Source: Nocardioides anomalus
GTDB taxonomy: Bacteria > Actinomycetota > Actinomycetes > Propionibacteriales > Nocardioidaceae
Assembly (NCBI RefSeq): GCF_011046535.1
Contig: NZ_CP049257.1
Coordinates: 248,001-312,000 of the forward strand
Length of the DNA: 64,000 nt
Reading direction: 5' to 3'
Shown here piece after piece: positions 15,779-24,918 of this stretch. The number at the start of each line of letters is the position of its first letter. Position 1 is the stretch's first letter. The position numbers and the translations under genes are program-made. The notes beneath the pieces are model-generated. The model searched no databases, was not told the origin of the DNA, and saw only the letters and a list, made by a program, of their open reading frames with translations.

Positions 15779-16936
15779 ATGACCCGGCTCACGTTCCACT
15801 GGTTCCTGCCCACCAACGGCGGCGACGGCCGCCAGGTCGTCGGCGGCGGCCACGGCGTGCAGGCCACCGACGCGGCGCGCGGTGCGACCGTCGGCTACCT
15901 CGGCCAGGTCGCCCGCAGCGCCGAGCAGCTGGGCTTCGAGGCCGCGCTCACCCCGACCGGTGCGTGGTGCGAGGACGCGTGGGTCTCCACCGCGATGCTC
16001 GCCCCCGTCACCGAGCGGCTGAAGTTCCTGGTCGCCTTCCGGCCCGGGCTCACCTCGCCGTTCCTGGCCGCGCAGATGGCCGGCACCTACCAGAACCTCT
16101 CCGGCGGTCGCCTCCTGCTCAACGTCGTCACCGGCGGGGAGTCGCGCGAGCAGCGGATGTTCGGCGACTTCCTGGACAAGGAGCAGCGCTACGCCCGCTG
16201 CGACGAGTTCCTGTCCATCGTCACCGCGCTGTGGCGCGGCGAGACCGTGACCTACCGCGGCGAGCACCTCCAGGTCGAGGACGCCGTGCTGACCCAGCGC
16301 CCGGACCCGCGGCCCGAGATCTACTTCGGCGGCTCCTCCGAGGCCGCCGGGCGGGTGGCGGCCCGGCACGCCGACGTCTACCTGACCTGGGGCGAGCCGC
16401 CCGAGCAGGTCCGCGAGAAGGTCGAGTGGGTCCGCAAGCTCGCCGCCGACGCCGGCCGCGAGGGCCAGGTGCGCTTCGGCATCCGCCTGCACACCATCGC
16501 CCGCGACACCTCCGAGGCCGCGTGGGCCGAGGCCGACCGCCTGCTCGCGGGCATCAGCGACGAGGCCATCGAGCGGGTCCAGGCCGGGCTCAAGCAGAGC
16601 GAGTCCGTCGGCCAGGCGCGGATGCTCGAGCTCAACCGCGGCACCAAGGACTCCCTCGAGATCCACCCGAACCTCTGGGCCGGTGTCGGCCTGGTCCGCG
16701 GCGGCGCCGGCACCGCGATGGTCGGCTCGTACGCCGAGATCGCCGACCTCATCGAGCAGTACGCCGCCGTCGGCATCGACGAGTTCGTCCTCTCCGGCTA
16801 CCCCCACCTGGAGGAGTCGTACTGGTTCGGCGAGGGCGTGCTGCCCGAGCTGGCCCGCCGCGGCCTGTGGTCGCACCCGGCCCCGGTCGCGGGCACCGCG
16901 TCGGTGCCCTTCGGCGCCTCGAGGGCGGCGCACTGA
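15779..16936 (+). CDS. LLM-class flavin-dependent monooxygenase (SsuD-like)
   Basis: A 385-residue luciferase-like monooxygenase. The opening MTRLTFHWFLPTNGGDGRQV and the segment FEAALTPTGAWCEDAW are typical of the alkanesulfonate/dimethylsulfone monooxygenase branch, which uses FMNH2 and oxygen to cleave C-S bonds. Length matches SsuD (about 380). Two flavin reductase genes follow immediately and overlap in sequence, which gives the enzyme its reduced flavin. There is no ABC importer or sulfonate-binding protein nearby, so the true substrate could be another small organic sulfur compound or an unrelated molecule. Start at ATG 15779 with GGAAGG upstream. Confidence 0.88.
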   Translation: MTRLTFHWFLPTNGGDGRQVVGGGHGVQATDAARGATVGYLGQVARSAEQLGFEAALTPTGAWCEDAWVSTAMLAPVTERLKFLVAFRPGLTSPFLAAQMAGTYQNLSGGRLLLNVVTGGESREQRMFGDFLDKEQRYARCDEFLSIVTALWRGETVTYRGEHLQVEDAVLTQRPDPRPEIYFGGSSEAAGRVAARHADVYLTWGEPPEQVREKVEWVRKLAADAGREGQVRFGIRLHTIARDTSEAAWAEADRLLAGISDEAIERVQAGLKQSESVGQARMLELNRGTKDSLEIHPNLWAGVGLVRGGAGTAMVGSYAEIADLIEQYAAVGIDEFVLSGYPHLEESYWFGEGVLPELARRGLWSHPAPVAGTASVPFGASRAAH

Positions 16937-17424
16937 TGACCACCGCCGTCGTCGTCGGGAACCCCAAGCCCGGCTCCCGCACCCTCGCCGCCGCGACGCA
17001 CGTCGCCCGCGAGCTGTCCGGTGCCGAACCGGACGTCGTCGTCGACCTGGCCACCCTCGGCGCCGGGCTGTTGGACTGGCAGGACGCGACCGTCGGCGCC
17101 CTGGTCGAGCAGGTCGTCGCGGCCGACCTCGTCGTCTTCGCCTCGCCGACCTACAAGGCGACCTACACCGGGCTGCTCAAGCTGTTCCTGGACCGGTTCG
17201 CGGCCGACTCGCTCACCGGCGTGGCCGTGCCGCTCATGCTCGGCGGCGGACCGGCCCACGCGCTCGCCCCGGAGCTGACCCTGCGTCCGGTGCTGGCCGA
17301 GATCGGCGGCGCCACCGTGCGCGGCCACTACGTGCTGGACAGCCGCCACGACGACCCCGAGGCGTACGCCGACTGGCTGGCCCGGATCCGGCCGTTCGTC
17401 GCCCGGCGCGAGGCGGTCGCGTGA
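16936..17424 (+). CDS. NADPH-dependent FMN reductase
   Basis: A 162-residue flavodoxin-fold reductase of the SsuE/MsuE type. The N-terminal VVVGNPKPGSRTLAAA is the FMN phosphate-binding loop, and FASPTYKATYTGLLKLFLDR is the conserved second block. It should supply FMNH2 to the adjacent monooxygenase. ATG at 16936 overlaps the upstream TGA as TGATG, and its own TGA overlaps the next GTG, so all three genes are one translational unit. No sign of damage. Confidence 0.92.
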   Translation: MTTAVVVGNPKPGSRTLAAATHVARELSGAEPDVVVDLATLGAGLLDWQDATVGALVEQVVAADLVVFASPTYKATYTGLLKLFLDRFAADSLTGVAVPLMLGGGPAHALAPELTLRPVLAEIGGATVRGHYVLDSRHDDPEAYADWLARIRPFVARREAVA

Positions 17425-17942
17425 CGGTCACCTCGCTCACCACCAACCAGGACCTGGACGCCGCGAAGCTGCGGGAGGCGTTCGGCGTCTTCCCCAGTGG
17501 CGTCGTCGCGGTCGCCGCCGAGGTCGACGGCGCGCTCGTCAGGCTGGCCGCCAGCTCCTTCACCTCGGTCAGCCTGGACCCGCCGCTGGTGTCGTTCTCG
17601 GTGGCCAACAGCTCGCAGACGTGGCCGGCGCTGCGCCGGGCCTCGCACCTCGGGCTCACCGTGCTGGCCGACCACCACACCGACGTCTGCCGCCAGCTGG
17701 CCGGCCCGGTCGAGCACCGCTTCGACGGCGTACCGGTCACCACCACCGGCGACGGCGCCACCCTGCTCGACGAGGGGCTGGCCCGCTTCGACACGACGGT
17801 CTACCGCGAGGTGGAGGCCGGAGACCACACCATCGTGCTGCTCCGGCTGCACGCGGTGGAGACGGTGTCCTCGGAGGAGGGCGCCACCTCCCTGCCGCTG
17901 GTCTTCCACCGCAGCGGCTTCGGACTCTCGCAGTCCGCCTGA
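17421..17942 (+). CDS. Flavin reductase family protein (HpaC/DIM6-like)
   Basis: A 173-residue flavin reductase-like split-barrel protein: [20 protein letters not shown], then [20 protein letters not shown]. These reduce FMN or FAD with NAD(P)H for two-component monooxygenases. It is the second reductase in this operon and comes from a family unrelated to the first, so the operon encodes two alternative flavin suppliers. GTG start at 17421 overlaps the previous TGA as GTGA. A strong hairpin follows the stop. Confidence 0.92.
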   Translation: MTVTSLTTNQDLDAAKLREAFGVFPSGVVAVAAEVDGALVRLAASSFTSVSLDPPLVSFSVANSSQTWPALRRASHLGLTVLADHHTDVCRQLAGPVEHRFDGVPVTTTGDGATLLDEGLARFDTTVYREVEAGDHTIVLLRLHAVETVSSEEGATSLPLVFHRSGFGLSQSA

Positions 17943-17948
17943 ACTCTC

Positions 17949-17985
17949 GCACCGGCCCCGATCCGCACCCGGTCGGGGCCGGTGC
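17949..17985 (+). terminator. Hairpin ending the monooxygenase operon
   Basis: A perfect 13-bp inverted repeat, GCACCGGCCCCGA (17949-17961) with TCGGGGCCGGTGC (17973-17985), and an 11-base loop. It starts seven bases after the stop codon. No T tract follows, as is usual for actinobacterial terminators. Confidence 0.65.
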
Positions 17986-17997
17986 GAGGCTGTCGTC

Positions 17998-19305
17998 GTG
18001 CGGGTCGTCGTCGTGGGTGCCGGGGTCGCCGGTCTGACCGCGGCGCACCTTTTGGCCGAGCGCGGTGACGACGTCACCGTCCTCGAGGCGACCGAGCGGG
18101 CCGGCGGCAAGCTGCGCCGGGTCGAGGTGGGCGGCGTCCTGGTCGACACCGGCGCCGAGGCGATGCTCAACCGGCGCCCCGAGGGCGTCGAGCTGGCCAC
18201 GTCGCTGGGGCTGGCCGTCGAGCACCCGGCCGTGCAGTCCTCACGCGTGTGGACCCGCGGCGCGCTCCGGCCGCTGCCGCGCTCGGTCATGGGCGTGCCG
18301 GTCGACCTCGACGCGCTGCGGGCCTCCGGCGTCCTCTCCGACGAGGGGCTGGCCCGGGTCGAGGCCGAGCAGCCGGGCGTACCGGTCGACGACGACGTCT
18401 CGGTCGGCGACCTGGTGGCCAGCCGGCTCGGCGACGAGGTCGTGGACCGGCTGGTCGAGCCGCTGCTCGGCGGGGTGTACGCCGGGCAGGCGCGCCGGCT
18501 CTCGGCCCGGGCCACCGTCCCGCAGCTGGTCACCCTGGCCCACCGCGGCCCGCTGCTCGACGCCGTGCTGCCGGTCAGCGACGTCCCGGTCTTCGCCGGC
18601 CTGCCCGGCGGGATGGCCGGGCTCACCGATGCGCTCGCGGCGCGGCTCGACGTGCGGTACGGCGCCCCGGTCACCCGGCTCGACGACGGCTTCGCGGTGA
18701 GCGCCGCGGAGACCCACCGGGCCGACGCCGTGGTGCTGGCGGTCCCGGCCGCGCCCGCGGCGAGGCTGCTGGCCGACCTGGTGCCGGACGCGGCGGCGGA
18801 GCTGGCGGCGGTGGAGTACGCCTCGGTCGTCGTGGTCACCCTCGCCTTCCGGGCGAGCGACGTGGCCGGGCTGGAGGACTCCTCGGGGTTCCTGGTGCCG
18901 CCGCTCGACGGCCGGGCCATCAAGGCCTCGACGTTCTCCTTCGCCAAGTGGGCCTGGGTCCGCGCGGCCGGCGCCGAGCGGGGTCTGGTGCACCTGCGCA
19001 CCTCGCTCGGTCGGGCCGGCGAGGAGGTCACCCTCCAGCGCCGCGACGACGACCTGGTCGCGGCGTCCCTGGCCGACCTGGCCGAGGCGGTCGGGCTCAC
19101 CGCCGCGCCGGTGGCCACGCACGTGCAGCGCTGGGGCGGCGGGCTTCCGCAGTACGCCGTGGGCCACCTCGACCGGGTCGAGCGCATCCGCGCCGCCGTG
19201 GCGGCGGTCCCGGGGCTCGCGGTCTGCGGCGCGGCGTACGACGGCGTGGGCATCCCGGCGGTCATCGCCTCGGCCCGCCGTGCCGTCCTGGACCTCGCGG
19301 GCTGA
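17998..19305 (+). CDS. hemG: Protoporphyrinogen/coproporphyrinogen III oxidase (HemG/HemY type)
   Basis: A 435-residue FAD amine-oxidase-fold enzyme. The dinucleotide fold [20 protein letters not shown] is at the N-terminus and the PLLGGVYAG motif of HemY-type oxidases is central. In actinobacteria this enzyme oxidises coproporphyrinogen III to coproporphyrin III (CgoX). It fits between hemE and hemQ in the pathway. Some actinobacteria annotate it hemG, others hemY. The GTG at 17998 lies six bases after GAGGCT (17986-17991), so it is probably leaderless and transcribed separately from the operon upstream. A hairpin terminator follows it. Confidence 0.9.
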   Translation: MRVVVVGAGVAGLTAAHLLAERGDDVTVLEATERAGGKLRRVEVGGVLVDTGAEAMLNRRPEGVELATSLGLAVEHPAVQSSRVWTRGALRPLPRSVMGVPVDLDALRASGVLSDEGLARVEAEQPGVPVDDDVSVGDLVASRLGDEVVDRLVEPLLGGVYAGQARRLSARATVPQLVTLAHRGPLLDAVLPVSDVPVFAGLPGGMAGLTDALAARLDVRYGAPVTRLDDGFAVSAAETHRADAVVLAVPAAPAARLLADLVPDAAAELAAVEYASVVVVTLAFRASDVAGLEDSSGFLVPPLDGRAIKASTFSFAKWAWVRAAGAERGLVHLRTSLGRAGEEVTLQRRDDDLVAASLADLAEAVGLTAAPVATHVQRWGGGLPQYAVGHLDRVERIRAAVAAVPGLAVCGAAYDGVGIPAVIASARRAVLDLAG

Positions 19306-19313
19306 GGCGGGCC

Positions 19314-19332
19314 GGACGCGGGCTCCGCGTCC
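19314..19332 (+). terminator. Short perfect hairpin after the porphyrin oxidase gene
   Basis: GGACGCGG (19314-19321) and CCGCGTCC (19325-19332) form an 8-bp stem with a 3-base loop eight bases past the stop codon. There is no T tract. Confidence 0.5.
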
Positions 19333-19401
19333 CTGTCGCGCGGGACGCGCGGGACGCCAGCGTGGGGTCATCGCCACCGACCACCCAGAAAGGGCCCCGC
19401 G

Positions 19402-20049
19402 ATGTCCACCGTCACCTCGAACCCGGCCCGCACCGACCTCACCCCCACCGAGGCCGGGCACCCGGACCGCACCACCCCCTCCCGCGCCTGGGCGCTCGCC
19501 GGCGTCGGCGCCGGCCTCCTGGGCGCCGCCACCGTCGTGCTCAGCGGCGCCGCCGACGCCATGGCCGACGGGTCCGCGCCGCGGCTTGCCCTCCACTCGG
19601 TCACGGGACTGAGCGCCGTGCTCCTGCTGCTCTTCGCGGCCGGGCTGCACCGCCGCCTGCGCACCGCCGCACCGGACTCGCTCGGCCCGGTCGTCTCGCT
19701 CGTCGGCCTGGCCGGCACCGCGGTCGTCTCGATCCTGGCCTCGGGCCTGGACACTGAGTTCGCCCTGACCGGCGGCGACGTCCGCGTCGACGACGCCACC
19801 GCGGCCTTCCGCGGCCACGGGACCGGCACCATCGCGTGGCTGTGGACGCTCGCGGGCCCGGCCGGGCTCGCGGTCTTCGCCGTCTCCCGCGGCGGCGGCG
19901 TCGCCCGTTGGCAGGGCCGGGTCGGCCTGGTCCTCGGCGGCCTGACCGTGCTGCTCGGCGTCTCGCCGATGGACCACGTGGCCGGCCTGACCGGCGTGCT
20001 CTGGGTCCTCGTCGCCTCCCTCGGATTCGCGCTGGGGGAGCGCCGGTAG
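19402..20049 (+). CDS. Small integral membrane protein of unknown function
   Basis: A 215-residue protein with a polar, Thr/Pro-rich first 25 residues and then about six hydrophobic segments (such as WALAGVGAGLLGAATVVLSG, VTGLSAVLLLLFAAGLH, VGLVLGGLTVLLGVSPM). It has no obvious transport or enzymatic motif. AGAAAGG lies about ten bases before the ATG. It stands alone between hairpins at 19314-19332 and 20066-20106, so it is probably its own transcription unit. The layout resembles DUF4386-like membrane proteins, but I cannot confirm that. Confidence 0.75.
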   Translation: MSTVTSNPARTDLTPTEAGHPDRTTPSRAWALAGVGAGLLGAATVVLSGAADAMADGSAPRLALHSVTGLSAVLLLLFAAGLHRRLRTAAPDSLGPVVSLVGLAGTAVVSILASGLDTEFALTGGDVRVDDATAAFRGHGTGTIAWLWTLAGPAGLAVFAVSRGGGVARWQGRVGLVLGGLTVLLGVSPMDHVAGLTGVLWVLVASLGFALGERR

Positions 20050-20065
20050 AGCCTCGCCGAACCGT

Positions 20066-20106
20066 GTCCCACCCGGCGTTGCCCCGAAGTCCCTGCCGGG
20101 TGGGAC
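20066..20106 (+). terminator. Hairpin between membrane protein and first sensor kinase
   Basis: GTCCCACCCGGC (20066-20077) pairs perfectly with GCCGGGTGGGAC (20095-20106) around a 17-base loop. It probably ends the upstream transcript just before the kinase promoter. Confidence 0.55.
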
Positions 20107-20117
20107 TCCGGCGCGCG

Positions 20118-20123
20118 GACAAT
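20118..20123 (+). promoter_or_regulatory. -10 element of the sensor-kinase operon
   Basis: GACAAT is followed after six bases by the GTG at 20130, giving a leaderless start for the kinase-kinase-regulator operon. Confidence 0.5.
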
Positions 20124-20129
20124 GTCCCG

Positions 20130-22160
20130 GTGCTCGACGTGGTCCGCCCTGCCCGCACCCCGGTGGTGTGGGCGCTGCCGGCGGTCGGGCTGGCGGCGCT
20201 CGGCGTGACCCTTGTCGCCCAGCTGTGGTCGCGCGGCGCCGAGCCGCAGCTGTCACCGGACCCGCCGGTGGTCTTCGGCGTCACCTCGCTGGTCCAGTGC
20301 CTGGTCGCCCGGGCCGTGCTGCGCCGGCACACCGTGCCGAGGCTCGGGGTGTTCATCGCGGTCACGGGGTGTCTGTGGGCCCTGGCGGGAGTCCTGCACG
20401 CCGTCGTGGCGAGCCCGCCGTTCGTGGCCGGCCTGGCCGACGGCGTCCAGACGCCGGAGAAGGTCGTGCTCTGGGGGATCGACCTCACGACGCTGCCCCT
20501 GTCGTCGCTGGTCTACGTCGTCCTGCTGTCCTTCCCGACCGGCTACTGGCTCGAGGGGGCCTGGCGACGGGTCACGCAGGTGGGGATCGCCCTCATCGCC
20601 GGCGTCGGCGTCGTGCTCGTGTTCCTGCGCCTGCCGCTCAGCGTCTCGGCCAACCCGTCGCTGGCCACGCCGGAGTCGACCGCCCTCGACCCGACGTACC
20701 TCCCCGGGTTCGCGCCCGCGCTCGACCCGCACGCCGACCTCATCATCGCGATCGCCTACGTCGGCGCGGTGCTCTGCGGGGCGACCGTCGTCGTCCGCTA
20801 CCGCCGCTCGAGCGGCGTCGAGCGCGACCAGCTGCGCTGGGTCGTGTGGGGCATCGTCTCGGTGGTCTTCATCGTGCTGGCCTTCCGCCTGCTCATCCAC
20901 CGCGGCGACCAGCTGAGCACCGTCGGCATCTGCCTGGCCGTCAACGCGATCGCCGTCTCGGTGGGCGTCGCGCTCATCAACCCCAGCCTGGTCTCCATCG
21001 AGGAGCTGCTGTCCCGCACCCTCGTCTACGGCGGTCTGTCGCTGGGCATCATCCTGGTCGACCTGGCCGCCCTCGCGGCGCTCACCGAGCTGCTCGGCTC
21101 CCGGCTGGGCCAACGCCAGGTCGTCCTCGTGGTGCTGTTGCTGTCGGCGGTCCTCTACAGCCCCATGCGGGCCTGGCTGTGGGCGTCCGTACGTCGGTGG
21201 GTGCTGGGCCAGCGCGACGACCCGTACGACGTGGTGGCCCGGCTCGCGAGCTCCCTCGAGGCCGCGGACGAGGAGACCGAGCAGCTGACCGCGGTCGCGC
21301 AGGCGGTGGCGCTGGCCTTCGGGATCGGCTACGTCAGCGTGCGCGTCGACCGCGCCGACGGCGCGCCGCTCGTGGCGACGTACGGCACGCCGGTGGCCGA
21401 CACCCGGGTGCTGCCGATCAGCTACCGCGGCGAGCGGGTGGGCGTGCTGGTCCTGCCCGCGCGCGGCGTGCGCGCGCGGCTGAGCAAGCGGGACGAGCGG
21501 CTGCTCACCGACCTGGTCCGGCAGGCCGCCACCGCGTCCCGGACCGGACGGCTGGCCGAGGAGCTGCAGGAGAACCGCCAGCGGCTCGTCGTGGCCCGCG
21601 AGGAGGAGCGCCGCCGGATCCACCACGACCTGGCCGAGGACCTCGGCCCCACGTTGGGGGGCCTGGTGCACCAGGTCGAGTCCGCGCGGCTGCTCGTCGC
21701 CGAGCGGCCCGAGGAGGCCAAGGCCACCATCGCCCGGACCAGCGAGCAGCTGCGCGCGGTGGTCGCCGACGTGCGCCGCGTGGTGCACGACCTGCGCCCG
21801 CCCGCGCTGGACGACCTCGGGCTGCTCGGCGCGCTGCGCCAACAGGCCAAGCTCCTCGACGCCGAGACCCTCACCGTCACCGCCCGTGGCGCCGAGCTCG
21901 AGCGGCTGCCCGCCGGGGTCGAGGTGGCGGCGTACCGCATCGCCAGCGAGCTGCTCGGCCACTGCGCCTCCACCGCGGCCGGCTGCGAGCTGGTCCTCTC
22001 GCTGTCCGAGACCCGGTTGCTCATCGAGGCCGACGTGGCCGACGCGCCCGGGGAGTTCCTCGACCTGGTGCGCCACCAGGCCGTCGAGGTGGGCGGGCGC
22101 CTCGACCGCACCCCGGACGGACGGCTGCGGGTGGCGCTGCCCGTGCGGAGGGCCTCGTGA
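20130..22160 (+). CDS. Degenerate sensor histidine kinase (pseudokinase), first of a tandem pair
   Basis: A 676-residue membrane protein. Residues about 10-350 hold a series of hydrophobic segments, followed by a GAF-like region, a coiled helix and a HisKA_3/HATPase-like tail. Aligned with its neighbour at 22157, it is clearly a paralogue: both have REEERRR before the H-box, LRPPALD after it, and VEVAAYRIA before the ATP domain. The key residues are gone. DLHDGLGP has become DLAEDLGP, putting Ala502 in place of the phosphoacceptor His; the N-box Asn is His611; and the D-x-G-x-G loop and the following Gly-rich lid are absent. The frame is intact, so this looks like selected loss of catalysis. 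It may act as a sensor or allosteric partner of the active kinase. Confidence 0.88.
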   Translation: MLDVVRPARTPVVWALPAVGLAALGVTLVAQLWSRGAEPQLSPDPPVVFGVTSLVQCLVARAVLRRHTVPRLGVFIAVTGCLWALAGVLHAVVASPPFVAGLADGVQTPEKVVLWGIDLTTLPLSSLVYVVLLSFPTGYWLEGAWRRVTQVGIALIAGVGVVLVFLRLPLSVSANPSLATPESTALDPTYLPGFAPALDPHADLIIAIAYVGAVLCGATVVVRYRRSSGVERDQLRWVVWGIVSVVFIVLAFRLLIHRGDQLSTVGICLAVNAIAVSVGVALINPSLVSIEELLSRTLVYGGLSLGIILVDLAALAALTELLGSRLGQRQVVLVVLLLSAVLYSPMRAWLWASVRRWVLGQRDDPYDVVARLASSLEAADEETEQLTAVAQAVALAFGIGYVSVRVDRADGAPLVATYGTPVADTRVLPISYRGERVGVLVLPARGVRARLSKRDERLLTDLVRQAATASRTGRLAEELQENRQRLVVAREEERRRIHHDLAEDLGPTLGGLVHQVESARLLVAERPEEAKATIARTSEQLRAVVADVRRVVHDLRPPALDDLGLLGALRQQAKLLDAETLTVTARGAELERLPAGVEVAAYRIASELLGHCASTAAGCELVLSLSETRLLIEADVADAPGEFLDLVRHQAVEVGGRLDRTPDGRLRVALPVRRAS

Positions 22161-24223
22161 ACCGCCGCGCGACCGTGCTGCTGCCCACCGTCGGTGGCCT
22201 CCTCGTGGGCGGGGCGGCCGTGGCGGTGGAGCTGGTCGCGGACGACGGCTCCTTCGGCCACCAGGTCGTGCCGGGCGGGGTGTGGATCTACGCCGTGGTC
22301 GGCGCCGCGCTGGCCGTGCTGACCGGCGCCCTCGCGGCGACCGGGCGTGGACGGCTCGCCCTCGGCTGCTCGGTCTTCGCGGTCTCGGCGCTGACGGCCG
22401 CGCTGCTGCGGGCGCACCTGCACTGGTCCCTGACCGCGCCGCCCACCGGGTCCACTGCCGGCCTGCTGGCCGAGATCTGGGTCGTGAAGGTCACGACGCT
22501 GATCCCGCAGCTGTTCGTGTCCTTCGCGCTGGTGCTCTACCCCGACGGCCGGCTCCCGGGTGGGCGCTGGCGCCGGATCAGCGTCGCCTCCGTGGCGTAC
22601 TCCGTCTGCTCCGGCATCCCGCAGATCCTCGGTCCCGGCACCCTGGACCCGGTCCCGGTCGTGGGGACCGACCCGGGGAACTCGGTCTTCGAGGGTCGCC
22701 ACGTGCTGGTCGCGCCGGTGGTCGGCGCGCCGCTGGAGTGGTGGATGCCGGTGATCGCGCTGTTCGCGATCGTGGTGGCGCTGCCGCTGCAGCTGTACGT
22801 GCCCTTCCTGCGCTGGTGCGCGAGCACCGGCGCCGAGCGCGAGCAGCTGTACTGGGTCCTGTGGGCCGTCGTCGCCGTCGGCCTGTGCGCCCTGGCCGAC
22901 ACCATCATCCGCGAGGGCACGCTCGACGCCTGGCTGATCACGCTCGGGACCGCGCTGTTCGCGCTGGCCATGGCCGCCGGCCTGCTCGGCACCCGCGTCT
23001 CCGGCGAGGCGATGCTCACCCACACGGTCGTGTACGGCGGCCTGTGGGTGCTCGTCCTTGCCCTCGACCTCGCCTTCCTCAGCGTGCTCACCTTCGCCCT
23101 CGGCGACTCGCTGGCCCAGCAGGACGTGATCCTGGCCGTGCTGTTCTGCTCGGCGGTCATCTACGCACCCGTGCGCGCGGCCCTGTGGCGCGTGGTGCGG
23201 CGGGTGCTGCTCGGCCAGCGCGAGAACCCGTACGACGTGGTCGCCGGTCTCGCCGCCGGCCTGGAGCAGGCCGACGAGGGCCGCGACCAGCTGCAGGCCG
23301 TCGCGCGCGCGGTGGGCCGGGCCTTCGGCGTCTCCTACGTGGCCGTCGAGGTCGAGCGCAGCGGCGGCTCGCGCACCACCGCCACCGTCGGCACCCCGCC
23401 CCAGGACGTGCGCCGGCTCCCCATCGCCTACCGCGGCCGCGTCGTCGGCCGGCTGGTGCTGCCCGCCCGCGGGCTGCGGACCCGGCTGAACCGCCGCGAC
23501 GAGGCCCTGCTCAGCGACCTCATCCGCCAGGCCGCGGTCGCCGCCCGCACCACCCAGCTCGCCGACGCCCTCCAGGACAACCGTGAGCGGCTGGTGCTGA
23601 CCCGCGAGGAGGAGCGCCGCCGGCTGCGCCGCGACCTGCACGACGGGCTCGGCCCCTCCCTCGGCGGGGCCGTCTTCCAGCTCGACGCCGCCCGCCTCGC
23701 CGTCGACCGCGACCCCGAGGCCGCCGTGCGCCAGCTCCAGGCCACCGAGACCCACCTGCTCGGCGTGATGGACGACGTACGGCGCCTGGTGAGCGACCTC
23801 CGCCCGCCCGCCCTGGACTCCCTCGGCCTGGTCGCCGCGCTGCGTCAGCAGGGCGAGCTCGTGGCCGGCCTCGACGTCCGCGTCGTCGCCGCGCCCCTCG
23901 GCCACCTGCCCGCTGCGGTCGAGGTCGCGGCGTACCGCATCGCCGGCGAGGCCCTCACCAACGTCGCCCGCCACGCCCAGGCCCGCCGCTGCACGATCCG
24001 CCTCGCCGTCGAGGACGGCGCCCTCCTCGTCGAGGTCGCCGACGACGGCACCGGCATCGCCGCCGACCGCGAGGCCGGCGTCGGCCTGCTCTCCCTGCGC
24101 GAGCGCGCCGACGAGCTCGGCGGCCGCGTCGAGATCACCTGCCCGCCCACCGGCGGCACCGTCGTCCGCGCCTGGTTGCCCACGTCCGTCGTCACCCCCC
24201 AACCCGAGGAGCTGCTGGCATGA
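22157..24223 (+). CDS. Sensor histidine kinase (NarL-type, HisKA_3)
   Basis: A 688-residue histidine kinase with a multi-span membrane N-terminus, a GAF-like region and a complete catalytic core. The H-box RRDLHDGLGPSLGG places the phosphoacceptor at His495. The N-box is EALTNVARHA (Asn602), the D-x-G-x-G loop is DDGTG (629-633), and VGLLSLRERADELGG completes the lid. It should phosphorylate the response regulator encoded next, whose ATG overlaps its TGA as ATGA. GTG 22157 overlaps the stop of the degenerate kinase upstream. The signal is unknown; a membrane-embedded sensor with many hydrophobic helices suggests an envelope or lipophilic cue. Confidence 0.92.
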   Translation: MNRRATVLLPTVGGLLVGGAAVAVELVADDGSFGHQVVPGGVWIYAVVGAALAVLTGALAATGRGRLALGCSVFAVSALTAALLRAHLHWSLTAPPTGSTAGLLAEIWVVKVTTLIPQLFVSFALVLYPDGRLPGGRWRRISVASVAYSVCSGIPQILGPGTLDPVPVVGTDPGNSVFEGRHVLVAPVVGAPLEWWMPVIALFAIVVALPLQLYVPFLRWCASTGAEREQLYWVLWAVVAVGLCALADTIIREGTLDAWLITLGTALFALAMAAGLLGTRVSGEAMLTHTVVYGGLWVLVLALDLAFLSVLTFALGDSLAQQDVILAVLFCSAVIYAPVRAALWRVVRRVLLGQRENPYDVVAGLAAGLEQADEGRDQLQAVARAVGRAFGVSYVAVEVERSGGSRTTATVGTPPQDVRRLPIAYRGRVVGRLVLPARGLRTRLNRRDEALLSDLIRQAAVAARTTQLADALQDNRERLVLTREEERRRLRRDLHDGLGPSLGGAVFQLDAARLAVDRDPEAAVRQLQATETHLLGVMDDVRRLVSDLRPPALDSLGLVAALRQQGELVAGLDVRVVAAPLGHLPAAVEVAAYRIAGEALTNVARHAQARRCTIRLAVEDGALLVEVADDGTGIAADREAGVGLLSLRERADELGGRVEITCPPTGGTVVRAWLPTSVVTPQPEELLA

Positions 24224-24882
24224 CCACCACCCCGATCCGCGTCGTCGTCGTCGACGACCACCAGATCGTCCGCGACGGCCTGTCCGCCCTCCTCGGCGCT
24301 CTCGACGGCGTCGAGGTGGTCGGCCTGGCCGAGGACGGCCGCGAGGCGCTGCACGTCGTCGAGGAGAGCCGGCCCGACGTCGTGGTCATGGACATCCAGA
24401 TGCCCCGCCTCGACGGCATCGAGGCCACCCGCTTCGTGACCGGCAAGCACCCCGAGGTCCGCGTCGTCATGCTCACCATGAACGAGGACGACGACACGGT
24501 GCTCTCCGCCATGCGCGCCGGGGCCTCCGGCTACCTGCTCAAGGGCTCCGGCGCCGAGGAGGTCCACAACGCCATCCGGGCCGCCGCCCAGGGCGGCATG
24601 ATCTTCGGCGCCTCGCTGGCGGGCAAGGTCGGGCAGTACTTCGCCTCGATGACCGCCCCCTCGACCGCCACCGCCGAGCCCTTCCCCGACCTCACCGAGC
24701 GGGAGCGGTCGGTCCTCGACATGCTGGCCGCCGGGCGGACCAACGACCAGATCGCGCGCGAGCTGTACGTCTCCGGCAAGACCGTCCGCAACACCGTCTC
24801 GACGATCTACACCAAGCTGCACGCGGCCGGGCGGGGTGAGGCGATCGTCAAGGCGCGGGAGGCGGGGTACGGGCGGGACTAG
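24220..24882 (+). CDS. NarL/FixJ-family response regulator
   Basis: A 220-residue two-domain regulator. The receiver domain has the acidic pair in VVVDDHQIVRDG, the phosphoacceptor Asp58 in VVVMDIQMPRLDG, and the conserved Lys in GYLLKG. A LuxR-type HTH follows a linker: LTERERSVLDMLAAGRTNDQ, then SGKTVRNTVSTIYTKL. It is the cognate partner of the two kinases encoded just upstream (ATGA overlap at 24220). Targets are not evident; the downstream genes are convergent. The palindrome-rich gap after it probably terminates the operon. Confidence 0.95.
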   Translation: MTTTPIRVVVVDDHQIVRDGLSALLGALDGVEVVGLAEDGREALHVVEESRPDVVVMDIQMPRLDGIEATRFVTGKHPEVRVVMLTMNEDDDTVLSAMRAGASGYLLKGSGAEEVHNAIRAAAQGGMIFGASLAGKVGQYFASMTAPSTATAEPFPDLTERERSVLDMLAAGRTNDQIARELYVSGKTVRNTVSTIYTKLHAAGRGEAIVKAREAGYGRD

Positions 24883-24918
24883 GGCCTCCGCTTGCGGGGT
24901 TGGTGGTTGCGTGCCGTG

